Source: Omphiscola glabra
Lineage: Eukaryota > Mollusca > Gastropoda > Lymnaeidae
Assembly (NCBI GenBank): GCA_964017045.1
Contig: OZ024799.1
Span: 27,043,596-27,107,595, forward strand
Direction of reading: 5' to 3'
Length of the DNA: 64,000 nt
Shown: in pieces, positions 12,186 through 23,130 of the stretch
Numbering within the stretch: position 1 is the first letter of the stretch
How the letters are laid out: each line of letters starts with the position of its first letter
Notes under the pieces: generated by a model
The model's input: only the letters and a program-made list of their open reading frames with translations
Databases searched by the model: none
Told to the model about the DNA's origin: nothing
Translations under genes and position numbers: made by a program

Positions 12186-15100
12186 AGGAAGTTGAAGAAG
12201 TTTTTGCTGAAGATTATGATGATCCTTCAAAGCCTGAGTCCACTGCCCCCATACAGCAAGTTATTCAACCACAACCATCTGTGGGCTTACAGGTTCCTCA
12301 AGTTGCCATTGATGTAGTGGGTGATGGGCCAATTTTTTATGAAACTACAGCATGTCCAAATAGGTAAATATACTAGTAGATCTATGCACCTTGCTGCTTG
12401 TCGTCCCCTCACTGGTATATTATTTAAATCCTAACTGGTTTGTCACAAGAGGTATGTTGCAGAAAATGCCTTCCAATTGAGGAAAAGCACATAGTTTATG
12501 TAGATATGATAGTTAGTGTTGATATGAAAGGGAAATTGGTAAGCTTATTACCAAAGTTAAAACTTTTAAAGTCAAATTTGTCAACATCATAAACATAATT
12601 AAGACTAAATGGTCATCAGAAATATTCCAAAGGACTAACTTGGAATATGCTTGGTGCATATTGGACTTTGCTCTCCACTAACAACTGAAACAGTGCAAAA
12701 GGAATTTATCTAATCCGGGCGGTTAATATGGAACAATGCAGCGTAATCTGATACCTTTCACCATTACACCCATTAACAAAAATTTTAACTACCATATTTA
12801 TTTAGTTTTACTGGCTTATTTTAATTATAGATTTGATATGCATTCTGTAGCATACTGAAATTATGGGAAAGGCCTAAAGAGTGCTGCGCGTGAAAAAGTT
12901 TGCTGAGCTCTGATTTAACTGATCCTTATTTTTAACCAGTCCCTCATTTTCAAGCACCAATCTCTCCCCTTATTCCTTATTAAAGGCTTGATGTTAAACA
13001 TCGATATACAGAATTATCATAATGATGTGTCATGACTTTTTAAAGTACAGGAAGTTCACGGTCACGTTTTAATTGTAAAAAATACATTTTGGTAATACTT
13101 TCTTTGGTTTAATTAGCCATCGTAGTTGTAGGTATTTCATACATTGGTGTCGGAAAGGGTGAGTGGCGGGGGCGGTATGCCATGGGCAGCACTTTTTTCT
13201 TTATATTATATGGAGGGTAGTGTTTTCGGCCCATATTTTTTCTTCATGGAAGTGGGTGGCACCAGTGATTTCATTGGCTCAGTTTGGGTTGGTATCAAAG
13301 GGGAAGGACAAGCCTTATGATCTGCCAACCATTCAACAAGTTTCTTTAATTTGTTTAATTTAAAAATTTGATTTTGAACGAGAGCTTTGTAAAAGGAGTG
13401 TAGTAATTTTCTTTATGAACAATTTAATTTTGATAATTTAAATAATGCATAGTTTTTTTTTTTATAGCAATGTCAAGTTTTTAGGTTTTTCAATGACAGC
13501 TTTTATCACCATCAGCTTCTCTGCTCAACTGGAAGTGGATGCAATGTTGTGATATTGTATATTCATTTGAAGGTGAAGGGTGAGGCAGGATGTTTTCTCA
13601 AAATTTTATAAAATTACCTAATATTAATATATTTCAAAATTTCATAGGAGCAATCCATACCATGAATGTGTAGCCTACTGCAAGAATCGTTATGGAATGC
13701 GGGAATGGGACCCAGACATAGATATGTTAAAACGAAAGGACAGAATGTTAAGAAAGTATCCCCTTCCTGAGGGTTGGGTGCAGGTTGGAGACTATGACAC
13801 GTGAGTGTATTGAATTGGCTAACACATGTATATATGTGTATAAATTTTCAGTCTAATATTTTCTTGTATTGTGTCGCTCATCAAAAGAGTTGGAACATCT
13901 TAAAAGTTAGAATAAAAAAATAAATATAAATGATGAGACTCAACTAACACAAAAGTCAACTCTAGATATATTAAGACAAATTTTGTTAATGTTGAGCTTT
14001 TTTTTCATATGAAAAATTTTAAAGTTCATAAATTACTTGTAACTATAAGTTTAAAATTTGTTTCAGTGGCCGATACTATTATTGGAATATTAACACAGAT
14101 GAAGTAACTTGGTTATCACCTTTGCATCCAAAAGCTATTATCTCAAGATCAGCTGAAAATTTGGGTTGGTAATTTTTCTTTGTTAGGATGGTTACACTTT
14201 GCTTATGATGGTACTAAATTTATTAGCAGGGGTGTCGCCATCAAAGATATTTACTCTCATTTGATTTAATAGTGGTGTTTTATGATTTATACATAGCGTG
14301 ACGAATTATACTTTTCATTCGCCAAAACTGGCTGTTTCGGAAAAAGGTTTCCCACTTAGCTCTAGGAATGATTGCCTGTTTAAATATTGTTACATTTCAC
14401 AGTGTTCAGATATCAAGTAAATTAACACTCAACACAATGTTCTCATGTAATGAGCAAAGCTATCTTATGCACCTCACACAAGAAAGACGTTCATTTTTGT
14501 GTTAAAAAATAAAACTTTACATTAAACGTTCTACCTAACCGCAGCTCAAAATCATTATTTTAAAAAATTTGTATAGCTCATTAAAGTAAATGGAAAAAAC
14601 ACGAACATGGATCTCAGGATCAAGGAATTTTCAATGGCCAAAAATGTGTTTCTTCCACCATGCATAATCTCAGGAACGCATCTATCAAAAATCATTTCAC
14701 AAATCCTTTATAATGGACTTCGATGAGTCACTTCCTTGTTTTGTCACGTGATATGAGTAAACCTTCGGTAGGCTGTCTGCTACACATAACAACACATAAC
14801 AGATGATCAGCCATTATCATTAATTTTTAAGCAAAATGTTTGTCTCCATCAGCGCTTCCCCAATGTTAATTAAAAATTTTACGTTTCAAAATATTCTTGA
14901 ATATACATTTTTTTAAAATGACATTCATAAATTTGGACAATAATTATAATTCAGTTATGATTAAAGGAAGAAAGTTGTTTGAAGAAAAATTTGTGAGCGA
15001 CTAGTGTGTTGCAGACAGCCTCCCGGAAGTTTTACTCGTACTTACTCTTATCACATGACAAAACAATCGATTCATCGTAGTCTATTACCAACATCTCACC

Positions 15101-16890
15101 ACTTACACATCCAATTGCAACAATAAGTTTTCTTCTTTATAAATTAAAAGTCGCTTTAAGTCTTGACTTATGAAAAAAATCTTTCACTTTGCCACTTATT
15201 TAGGAGTGATATAAAGGATAAATTTATTGTTAATAATCTATTATTTTAAAACAGCATTTTTTTGGGAATCGGCATGTTGAGTCGAATTATGATTTTATTT
15301 ATTTCAGGTCTTGTTGGCAAAATAGGTAATTTAGATAGTCCATGGGAAGAAAGTGTCGATGCTGCAACTCTTGCAGCTTTCAACAGTGAGGTAAGGGAGT
15401 GTTTCTTAAAGTGAAAACTTTGTTGGGGTTTAAGTTTATGCATACACAAAAACATATGTCCATTGTAATCTTCTTGTACTGGTACTACTTCAACAACTAT
15501 TTCATGGCTGATAAGATTTTCAGCAATTTTAATTTCATATTTAGTTCAATGGTGACAGATCTCATATTTCTTGCAAATAGCTGTAATTAATTACTTAGTT
15601 TTACAATAAATATCAAGGTCACCATTCAGAATAAATATACTTCAGATTTAACATTGAAAAACTGTCTTGATGTTTAAGAGATATATATTTCTCTTGAGGC
15701 TTCTCTTTATAAATTTTAAAAAGTTGTAACTGTGGTCTTGACTGAAATTGTGAACAGTAATCTATGAAGAATAGAAAAAAGTGCTTATGTATTTATAGAT
15801 GAATATCTTCTTGTTTTTTTGTTTTGTTTTTTTGGTTCGTTACAAAATAGTATCATGAATAATTTCAGAGCGGCAGTGATACTTCTTTATCTGATGAAGA
15901 AGAGATTGTAGAAAAGCAAAGAAAACCTTTCAAGCGAGGAAGACAGGGTAAAATAACTTTAGATGCAATTTATTACTAGGTCATTAATCTATTAAATTAT
16001 ATGTTTGTTTGAAAATTTACAAAATAACGTTTAACCTATTTCCGATCTATTTTTGTTCATATACCATATCTTTATTTTTTATTTATTAATTAATCTAAAT
16101 CCAAATGATCTTTTCTTGATCATTTAAATACCTTGAACAAAAATTAAAATGAATAATTTTTCCAGGAAAAAAATAAAAATTTAAGTTTTAATGAATGATA
16201 ACTCATAATGTATGTGAATTATTAAGAAATTATTAAATAGCACATATATTTGCCTATTTTTAGATATCCACCTTTCTAAAGTATTATCTATTTTAATGCC
16301 TGTATAAATGATTAACAAATACATAACCTCAAACAGCTTTAAATAATTTGAAATTAAAAATGAATATTTAAATATATCAAGTTTTGGAATAAAATGAAAA
16401 TAGCTTTCCTGGTTTTCTTTACAGGCCAGACCAAAAAAGATGACTTGGATCCCATGGATCCTGCTGCATACTCAGATATTCCAAGGTGAGGAAAATAACA
16501 TTTTAAAGACTATTAAGAGTTGCTAAAACAGCTATTTTATTTATAAATAAATTTGTTCTTTGACATGTTCAATAGCCATAGCCAACTATCAAGTTTTAAA
16601 GGGGGACTAGAAAACTGTTATGAAAACAATATATATATTTGGATACACTAATGTTATTCATATTCCATTGTCTCCTACTGCGGTTAAAAAGTTTTCCTTA
16701 AATCATATTAAATGAATTGTATTTGATATTTCAATTTCTCAGAGGTGGTTGGAGTGAAGGATTAGACCAGAGAGGAAAGGCCAAAACAGGGGTTGACAGT
16801 ACAGCATCTGGCCCATTGTTCCAGCAGAGACCATATCCTAGTCCAGGAGAGATCCTGAGAGCCAATCAAGGGTTAAAGAAGAAGAAATAA
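12186..16890 (+). CDS. PQBP1: Polyglutamine-binding protein 1, 5' end missing
   Basis: Seven exons were recovered: 12,186-12,363; 13,648-13,800; 14,067-14,164; 15,308-15,390; 15,869-15,947; 16,425-16,485; and 16,743-16,890 (stop TAA). All introns are GT-AG and the phases join cleanly. PQBP1 is a nuclear protein that links transcription to the spliceosome through the U5 15-kDa protein. The first exon gives the acidic [11 protein letters not shown] segment. The second gives an [15 protein letters not shown] block. The WW domain spans exons 2-3 ([20 protein letters not shown], then DEVTWLSP) with both tryptophans. The C-terminus has [16 protein letters not shown] and [19 protein letters not shown], the conserved U5-15kD-binding tail, ending in four lysines. 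The Arg/Asp-rich repeats of the vertebrate protein are absent. The N-terminal exon (about 20-30 residues expected) was not found. The donor at 14,165 is the weaker GTTGGT. Confidence 0.95.
13150..13300 (+). repeat. Dispersed repeat, copy B, in PQBP1 intron
   Basis: A diverged copy of the block at 8,130-8,290, lying in the PQBP1 intron before 13,648. It shares the CTTTTTTCTTTATATTAT core and the TTTTTCTTCATGGAAGTGGG-like tail. Confidence 0.45.
14700..15095. repeat. Long inverted repeat in PQBP1 intron, MITE-like
   Basis: The arm at about 14,709-14,786 contains TTGTTTTGTCACGTGATATG, then GAGTAAA and AGGCTGTCTGC. It is the inverted copy of about 15,004-15,086, which read in reverse contains TTGTTTTGTCATGTGATAAG, then AGGCTGTCTGC. 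The arms are about 80 bp, diverged, and separated by about 215 bp of AT-rich sequence. The outer ends and a target duplication are not clear. Confidence 0.65.
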
Positions 16891-18463
16891 AAGCATTGTT
16901 CTATTGTCCTGAATTGATTTCATTAATTATTTTGTGTTTTTTTTCCAACTCATTAAACTATATTTCATCCTCTGATGGCCTTCTTTTGGTTTTTCCAATA
17001 AATTTATTGTCTTTAATACATGTTAACCCTGTAACTGTCATTATGGCAGATCATCATCATCATTTTCTCTGTCTTCCTCTTCTCCCTCCTCTAGTTGTGC
17101 CCTGCATGTATAATCGGCAGCTAGCAAAATCGTCATTAAAAATACTAATGATTTCATGTAAATTGATTAAGGGGCCATAATGTCTGATACTGGAGCAGGT
17201 CCCCGATTGAAAATCAACACAGATTTTCTTATTGGCATTATTTCAAATGGATTAAAATGAAAGCAATTATTTCAGAGATATTGTATGTGCAAGTAATGAC
17301 ATTAGTTGATGGCAACATAAGAGTAAGAAATTTATAATTTTAGCCCTTAGCTTAGTCGTATTGTTACAAATTTATTTGGAAAAGGGTGGGAATGGATAAG
17401 AAAAGATGGAAGTTAAATCCCATAGACCTACTTTAAAGAGATTCAAAGACATTTATGTTAGTGTATGTTCTGGAGTATTAATTAATAAAAATGGATTTAA
17501 TAACTTCAACTGATTAGGAATTTTTGAATTCATTTTGTGTTTTCCCCCTTTTATTTTGTATGACAGAAATTTTAAGGTAGAGATAGATAAAAATTCACCA
17601 AATTTTAATACAGGTATAAGAACCTGTAACTTAACAATTTCTGAAAGAATATTGCTTCTAGTACTAGTATATGAAAAACTTGATTTTATGATAGAAAAAT
17701 GTCTGATGTATTAGGTTGGGTTGATTGCAGAAGTAAAATTTTACTCTTTAAATTATAAAGGTCAAGGTATAACAACATACATACTAAAAGAAACAAATTG
17801 TGTTCATACCATAAGATACCTTGTCCAATGTATTTTCAGAAAATTTATACCTGTAAGGGTCTCTGAATTCATTAAGTATTTTGTCATTTTTGACAAGCAT
17901 ATGAAAATGATAAAAATGGCTGGACAGTCAGGGTTTACTATTAAAATCGTGGATTTGCATCATTTCATTTTGTACATTTCTGCAATACTAAGAAGAATGA
18001 CTGCATAAATTTTTTGCCTAGTACAAAATGCCTAAAACATAATACGATTCTACAAAAAGATGGCATTCTAAATTTTGAAAAAATATGTTTTAGTTTTAGG
18101 ATTTATCTTTTAGTTTTAGGTCAATTATTATTGTAAAAAATAGAAATAATATTTCCCTTAAAAAAAAAAAATGAGAAAAAAAAAATATTCTACAGCCTTT
18201 ATGGGTTCTTAGTAATTAACATTATTTAGTATTCAAATTTACATAACTACTACAAAAATTAATCTATTTTGTGGTATATTAAATATCAAAATTATTTATC
18301 TTATGGGTGCATGTTGTTAAAAATTATAATGAGATGCAGGTATGTGTGTGAGTGAGAGGAGATGCCAAAATTGCAAAAAGTCACAAAGGTCTGTTACACA
18401 CATTTTTACAAAATAATATATTAAATCCAGACTTAGGATTTATAGAATAATGAATTAATACAT
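16891..18463. other. PQBP1 3' UTR and convergent gap to GNB1L
   Basis: AT-rich sequence between the PQBP1 stop (+) and the GNB1L stop (-), which converge here. No other coding segment is seen. It most likely consists of the 3' UTRs and a short spacer. Confidence 0.6.
16997..17002 (+). terminator. Candidate PQBP1 polyadenylation signal
   Basis: AATAAA lies 107 bases after the PQBP1 stop codon, on the coding strand. It is the first canonical signal clear of the stop codon. Confidence 0.5.
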
Positions 18464-18464
18464 T

Positions 18465-20027
18465 TTATTTATCTTTGTAAATATCCCACAGTGCTATATG
18501 TCCATCTTTTGAGCCTGTTGCCAGGGTTTTATCAGGAGCAAACATTACACATTGAACACTTTCATGATGATATCCCAAAACAGCAAGGGCTTTGAGCTTC
18601 TTAACTGTAAAGACTCTAGCGAAATGGTCCCAACCCCCAGTCGCTACTATTCTGCCATCTTCTCTCACAGCTATATCACAGAGTCCTGGATTTGAAATTA
18701 ACACAGTGTTTTCTTGGACCAGTTGATAATCTTTCACCTGCCAAGACCTGAGTTGATTGTCTACAGAACCAGTTATACATTTGAATAAACCAGTCTCCTG
18801 GCTGACCCAACAATCCATGCACATTATACTCTCACTGTGTGCGGCTACCTTGGTGAGAAGTTCCTCTGTTACAAGGTTCCACAAAGCAAGTGTGCCGCTC
18901 TCATATGCAACGAAGAGGCTAGGTAACTGTGCTGTGTGCACAGCACTTCTTGTCCGCATACACATTCCGAAAACTTTGGCTTGACTTGGTTGGATTTTAT
19001 GTGGTGATGACTGTAAAGTTATTTCTGATACACTGGATAGGTTTGGGAGGTGGTGAACAATCAACTGAGCAGTGGAATTGCCAGGAGCAGTCAAGATATG
19101 TTGATTGTTGTACAGGCACATTGACATGTTGCAGAATGTGAGGGATGCACAGGTAACTTCACCTAGGAGAAAGTAAATAGATATTTAAAGTTTCAGATGG
19201 GATATCTTACAGCTATAATATATTATTAATAATTTTAAAAATTAGGCTATTTATTTCATTTTAATGCTTTTAAATCATGGATTTTCAACCAGGGTGTGCG
19301 GGGAGGCAGCATCATTGGGTGCGGGAAGACCAAGAAAGAGGGTTTATTAAAAATTGTATTCACATTTTTTTATGGTGCAAGAAATAATTTTCGAAATTAA
19401 AATAATGAGGGTGTGGGAAAAGTTTTGGTATCAAGAAGGGGAGTGAAGCAAAAAGGTTGAAAACCCTTGTATGATCAATTAAATGAATCTTACCTATATG
19501 GGTCCATTTTGATTCAGGCCATTTCCAAAATCTAATAAATCCATCTCTTCCCTGGCTAATCAATTTATTTGAGACCCATGACAGCCAAATGACAGAATCT
19601 GAGTGTGCAACATTTGAAGATGTTGGCCTCTGAGTCACCAAGTTCCAATAAATAACCTTAAATTGGCAAATCAAAATGTTTAAATCATGCAGTAGTAGTA
19701 GAAAATTAATGTAAAAAATGTAATAGAGGCATAGTTTATGAACTCCTTTTAAATAATAAACTCTGCCTTTAATAATATGTAATTTTTAATCTGAGAACAG
19801 CATTATTTAAAAAAAATAATAATAAATTGTAAGCATTAATTAATTGCTGAAATAGATTAAAATGATTTATTAATAACCTTTCCATCTTGATGTCCTGAGA
19901 AAAGCTGTGCTTTATCATCTGGTGTCTCTGGTGTTGAAAATGCCAGGCTGGTTACAGGACTAGTAGTAGACAGTTCCACACATGGTTCTGGTGGAGCTGC
20001 TCTTCCCTTGCTTATCCTTGCAGACAT
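18465..20027 (-). CDS. GNB1L: GNB1L, WD-repeat protein
   Basis: Three exons on the minus strand: 20,027-19,878 (ATG at 20,027), 19,656-19,494, and 19,162-18,465 (TAA). Junction phases agree and encode 336 residues; the human protein is 327. GNB1L is a WD40 propeller protein without a known enzyme activity. Exon 1 ends in LFSGHQDGK and joins VIYWNLVTQRP. Exon 2 has SNKLISQGRDGFIRFW. Exon 3 has SLFVAYESGTLALWNL, TGSVDNQLRSWQV, then NPGLCDIAVREDGRIVATGG followed by WDHFARVF, and ends in LATGSKDGHIALWDIYKDK. These line up with the last WD repeats of vertebrate GNB1L. A pyrimidine-rich acceptor (TTTGTAATTTAG) ends 5 nt before the ATG, so most of the 5' UTR lies in an upstream exon. An AATAAA at 18,464-18,469 overlaps the stop codon, so a more distal signal may be used. 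Confidence 0.93.
19276..19470. mobile_element. hAT-like MITE remnant in GNB1L intron 2
   Basis: The left end contains GGATTTTCAACC and the right end, reverse-complemented, contains GGGTTTTCAACCTTTTT. These are inverted copies of a common hAT terminal motif around an AT-rich interior. Exact ends and the target duplication are not clear. Confidence 0.5.
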
Positions 20028-20159
20028 TTTGACTAAATTACAAAAAAAAAGAGACAGTGACTGTCGGGGGATTTGGTGGCGGGGATGATTGAAATATATA
20101 TAATGGTAATATTTTGAAAAAAATATATAAAAGACAGATCAATATTTACCCTCACAGGA

Positions 20160-20430
20160 TTTTAGCTACGCGGCCGTGAGAAAGCTGCTCCTAGGCAACC
20201 GTTTTGTCCCAGCCTTCCGTCCTGACCGAAAGAATCCCTGGGCGGTGGGGGCCGGTAACACAACATGTTCCCTCCGGAGTGGAAGCAAACCCGCCCAGAC
20301 CCTAGGGAGAGTGGACTGCGAACCCTTTAAAAGTAGCGTTCTCTGTTAACCGGATGTCTCCCGGAAACCCGGCGACAGGCCTGTGTGGAGGTGCGGGGGG
20401 GGCATTAATAGCTCGCGCTAAAAAGCCCAC
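20160..20430 (-). promoter_or_regulatory. Probable GNB1L promoter and 5' UTR region
   Basis: A locally GC- and CpG-rich block in an AT-rich setting, just upstream of the 5' UTR acceptor of GNB1L. No TATA box is evident. A first non-coding exon is expected here because an acceptor sits immediately before the start codon. Confidence 0.4.
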
Positions 20431-22600
20431 CGACGCCATCTCCTATATGACATTTTCAGTAATATACAACATGTGGTAACAAACCTAAAAACCATTGGTT
20501 TAAATTAAAGTACAAAATATACATCTAAAGCAGTGTTTCCCAACCCTTTTTGCCACACATGAGCACCTAAAAAGCGCCCCCCCCCTCGCCCCAGCTTAAC
20601 ATTGTTCCCTTTCCCTTTTTAATAAATGTAAATACACCCCCCCTCTCCTGTGACTACAGACATTCACATTAATTATTAATGTTATGCTAAAGCATATAAT
20701 TTGGGTTTATATCCCACACAAATTAAAAACTACAGTTTTTTTACACCGGTAAGTCAAAGTGTTACAAAAACGGGTAATATCTCATTCTCTGTAAAAAAAA
20801 GACCTACAGAAAGTCCTTACCCTAACTACCATTCTTTAAAGAATAAGCCTACAGTCATTCCTACACGCTCCCTGACCGCCTTTAAACAATAGGCATACAG
20901 ACAGTCTAAAAGACAGTCCTACACCCTACCTATCGGCTTTTTAACAGTGGTCCTATATATAGTCCTACACCCTACCTGGATGTATTTAAACAATAGTCCT
21001 ACAGACAGTCCTACACCATACCCATGGCTCTTTATTGATTAATATAATAGTGGCCTCCAAAATCCAAAAGAATTCAAATCTTTTACCTGAGTTCAACTGT
21101 CATGCATGACATTCGCTGCTTCCCCCCCCCCCCCCCCCCAACTCATTACTATTAATATAAAACATGTTGAGCAGGGGGATGTCCGGTTATGAAAAGGAAG
21201 CAGAACACACAAGAAGCAAGATATATAAGAGATTGTTACAGTCAACTCATTACAAGAGGATTGCAAAAAGAAGATTGAAATGTTGAGTACAGTTAAGAAT
21301 TTTAAACGTAAATTCAGAGTACTCTGGTAGGCCTAAATAGTGCAGTCACATCAATTAAGGAATCACTAGTTGCATATTATAAACCTATACTAGAAATAAC
21401 CCTTGAAAAACCATGGATCACTGTCACAAATGATAGGGCTTTATGAGGGAATGATAGTGGTAGGTACTGGACAAAGATGCAATAGGCGAGGGAGGAGTTG
21501 ATTTTGGTACTAATGGTTTATGTTAATGCAGGGAAGACATAACATGGGAACCAAGCCGATCAGATCAAGGGTACATCGTGTGATCACTAAGGCAGGGACA
21601 GTCACTGAGTGTGGGAAATGGTATCACGAATGAGTTTGATACCCCTACTTTCGCTCGGGAGCCTTCAGTGGCCTTCTTTTCAACTGTATGCTCCCTTATC
21701 CCCCCCCCCCCTAACCCCGATGACTGTGATCCGAATGTTTGCAGCGCTCTGCAAAGTTTATGACAATTTATGTTTACATATTTTGCATTATCATTATGAT
21801 GTAATCATTTGCATGATGCGATAATTCAACAAAACTTCACTAACACACGAAAATTCTTCACAATTTGAAGTGAATGTGTGTGAGTGTGATTTTTTCCCTT
21901 ACCAGTACCAGATCTTTGGCCCTTTGCCTTTGGTGTTCTCGAAAACACAATTTCTATTTAAATTTATGGCCTGCATAATTTACATTCATCGAAACGTTGT
22001 TGATCTTACCAGCCTCTGCCTCTGTTACTGATAATTATTAAAAATATAGACGTCAACTTTCGCTTTCACAAGGTTTGCACTTGTTCGTATGACGAAAATA
22101 ATTTCGTGTTTCCGATTGCGCTGGGTCTCTTTTATGTCTTTATGTACGCACCTGTGACGCAAAAAACGGGTTTTCCCCCTGGCTCTGAGCGTTCCCGACA
22201 GACAGAAAGAAAGACATGTCTGGGCTTTTCTTTTAAATAGTCTATATTCTATATATTATAATTATATATTTTAACGAAAACCAATAAGTGTTATTTACTT
22301 ATGAATTAGTATCTTGTTATTTAAATAAATATAAAAGTGTGAGTCAATTTTCTAACCCAAATGAGAAATAAATTTTACTTTGTTGCAAATAAATAATTAT
22401 AAAGGGCACTATTTTTGTTTAAAGAAAACCCCAAAGGAAAGAGAAATGGATCAATACGCCATAGCGTAATAATACACATATGTCTATGGATGAAAGAAAC
22501 TGGCGACTGTGGGTAAGATCCTGACACTTTAATTCAAATGTTATTGAATTATCTTCTGCATCTATGAGACAAAGTCTTCGTCACATGTAGTAAATATTTA
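20431..22600. other. Intergenic, GNB1L to NRF1, left part
   Basis: No gene is seen. A hAT-like end CAGTGTTTCCCAACCC starts at 20,531. Degenerate repeats of a CAGTCCTACACCCTACC motif run from about 20,810 to 21,025. C tracts lie near 21,122 (about 18 bases) and 21,700. Confidence 0.5.
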
Positions 22601-22639
22601 ACGATGATCTTAAATGTGGTAACCAGGCAAATAAAGAAG

Positions 22640-23130
22640 TATTAGATCTGCGCAGTCGCAGACGTACTTTACATCTGACCCGATTGTCAACTCGTTTCGA
22701 GACTTTATTCGGACCCAACGGAGTGTGTACTGACTGAATACATTTAGTCTGATATAGACTGAGATTTACAAAGATAATAGCGAACACTAACATGCACGAT
22801 GCTTCGATAACTCGGCAACATAAATACACAATAAGCCCTCCTGATGTGGGAGACGGACAACGAGGCGATATGCTTAGATTCTGGACCTGGTAAGATGCTT
22901 TTCGCGCAAGCTCCAAGCGCAGTCGCAGATTGCACATTGTGAACATTCTGTGCCTGCGCAGTGAGCGTACTTTCGTTACTTTAGTTGACAGTCGTTACGA
23001 GGTGCGGGAAAAGAAATAATCATTCAAGATTATAAATGTTAAAAATCAAGACAACTATCGACCCTAAAGAAATAGCCATGTAGTCGAGAGTGAGGTTTTT
23101 AATGGCAATATGGCGTCTTGTGATGGAACG
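22640..23130 (+). promoter_or_regulatory. Candidate NRF1 promoter region
   Basis: A CpG-containing block between the divergent genes. It holds CTGCGCAGTCGCAG near 22,648, GCGCAGTCGCAGA near 22,917 and CCTGCGCAGTGAGCG near 22,954, which resemble NRF1 half-sites (TGCGCA). CAATATGGCGTC near 23,106 resembles a YY1 element of the kind found at start sites. The transcription start itself is not visible. Confidence 0.35.

Noticed and set aside
22581..22946. A 121-codon minus frame upstream of NRF1
   Set aside because: It has no family resemblance and overlaps the CpG-containing promoter-like block.
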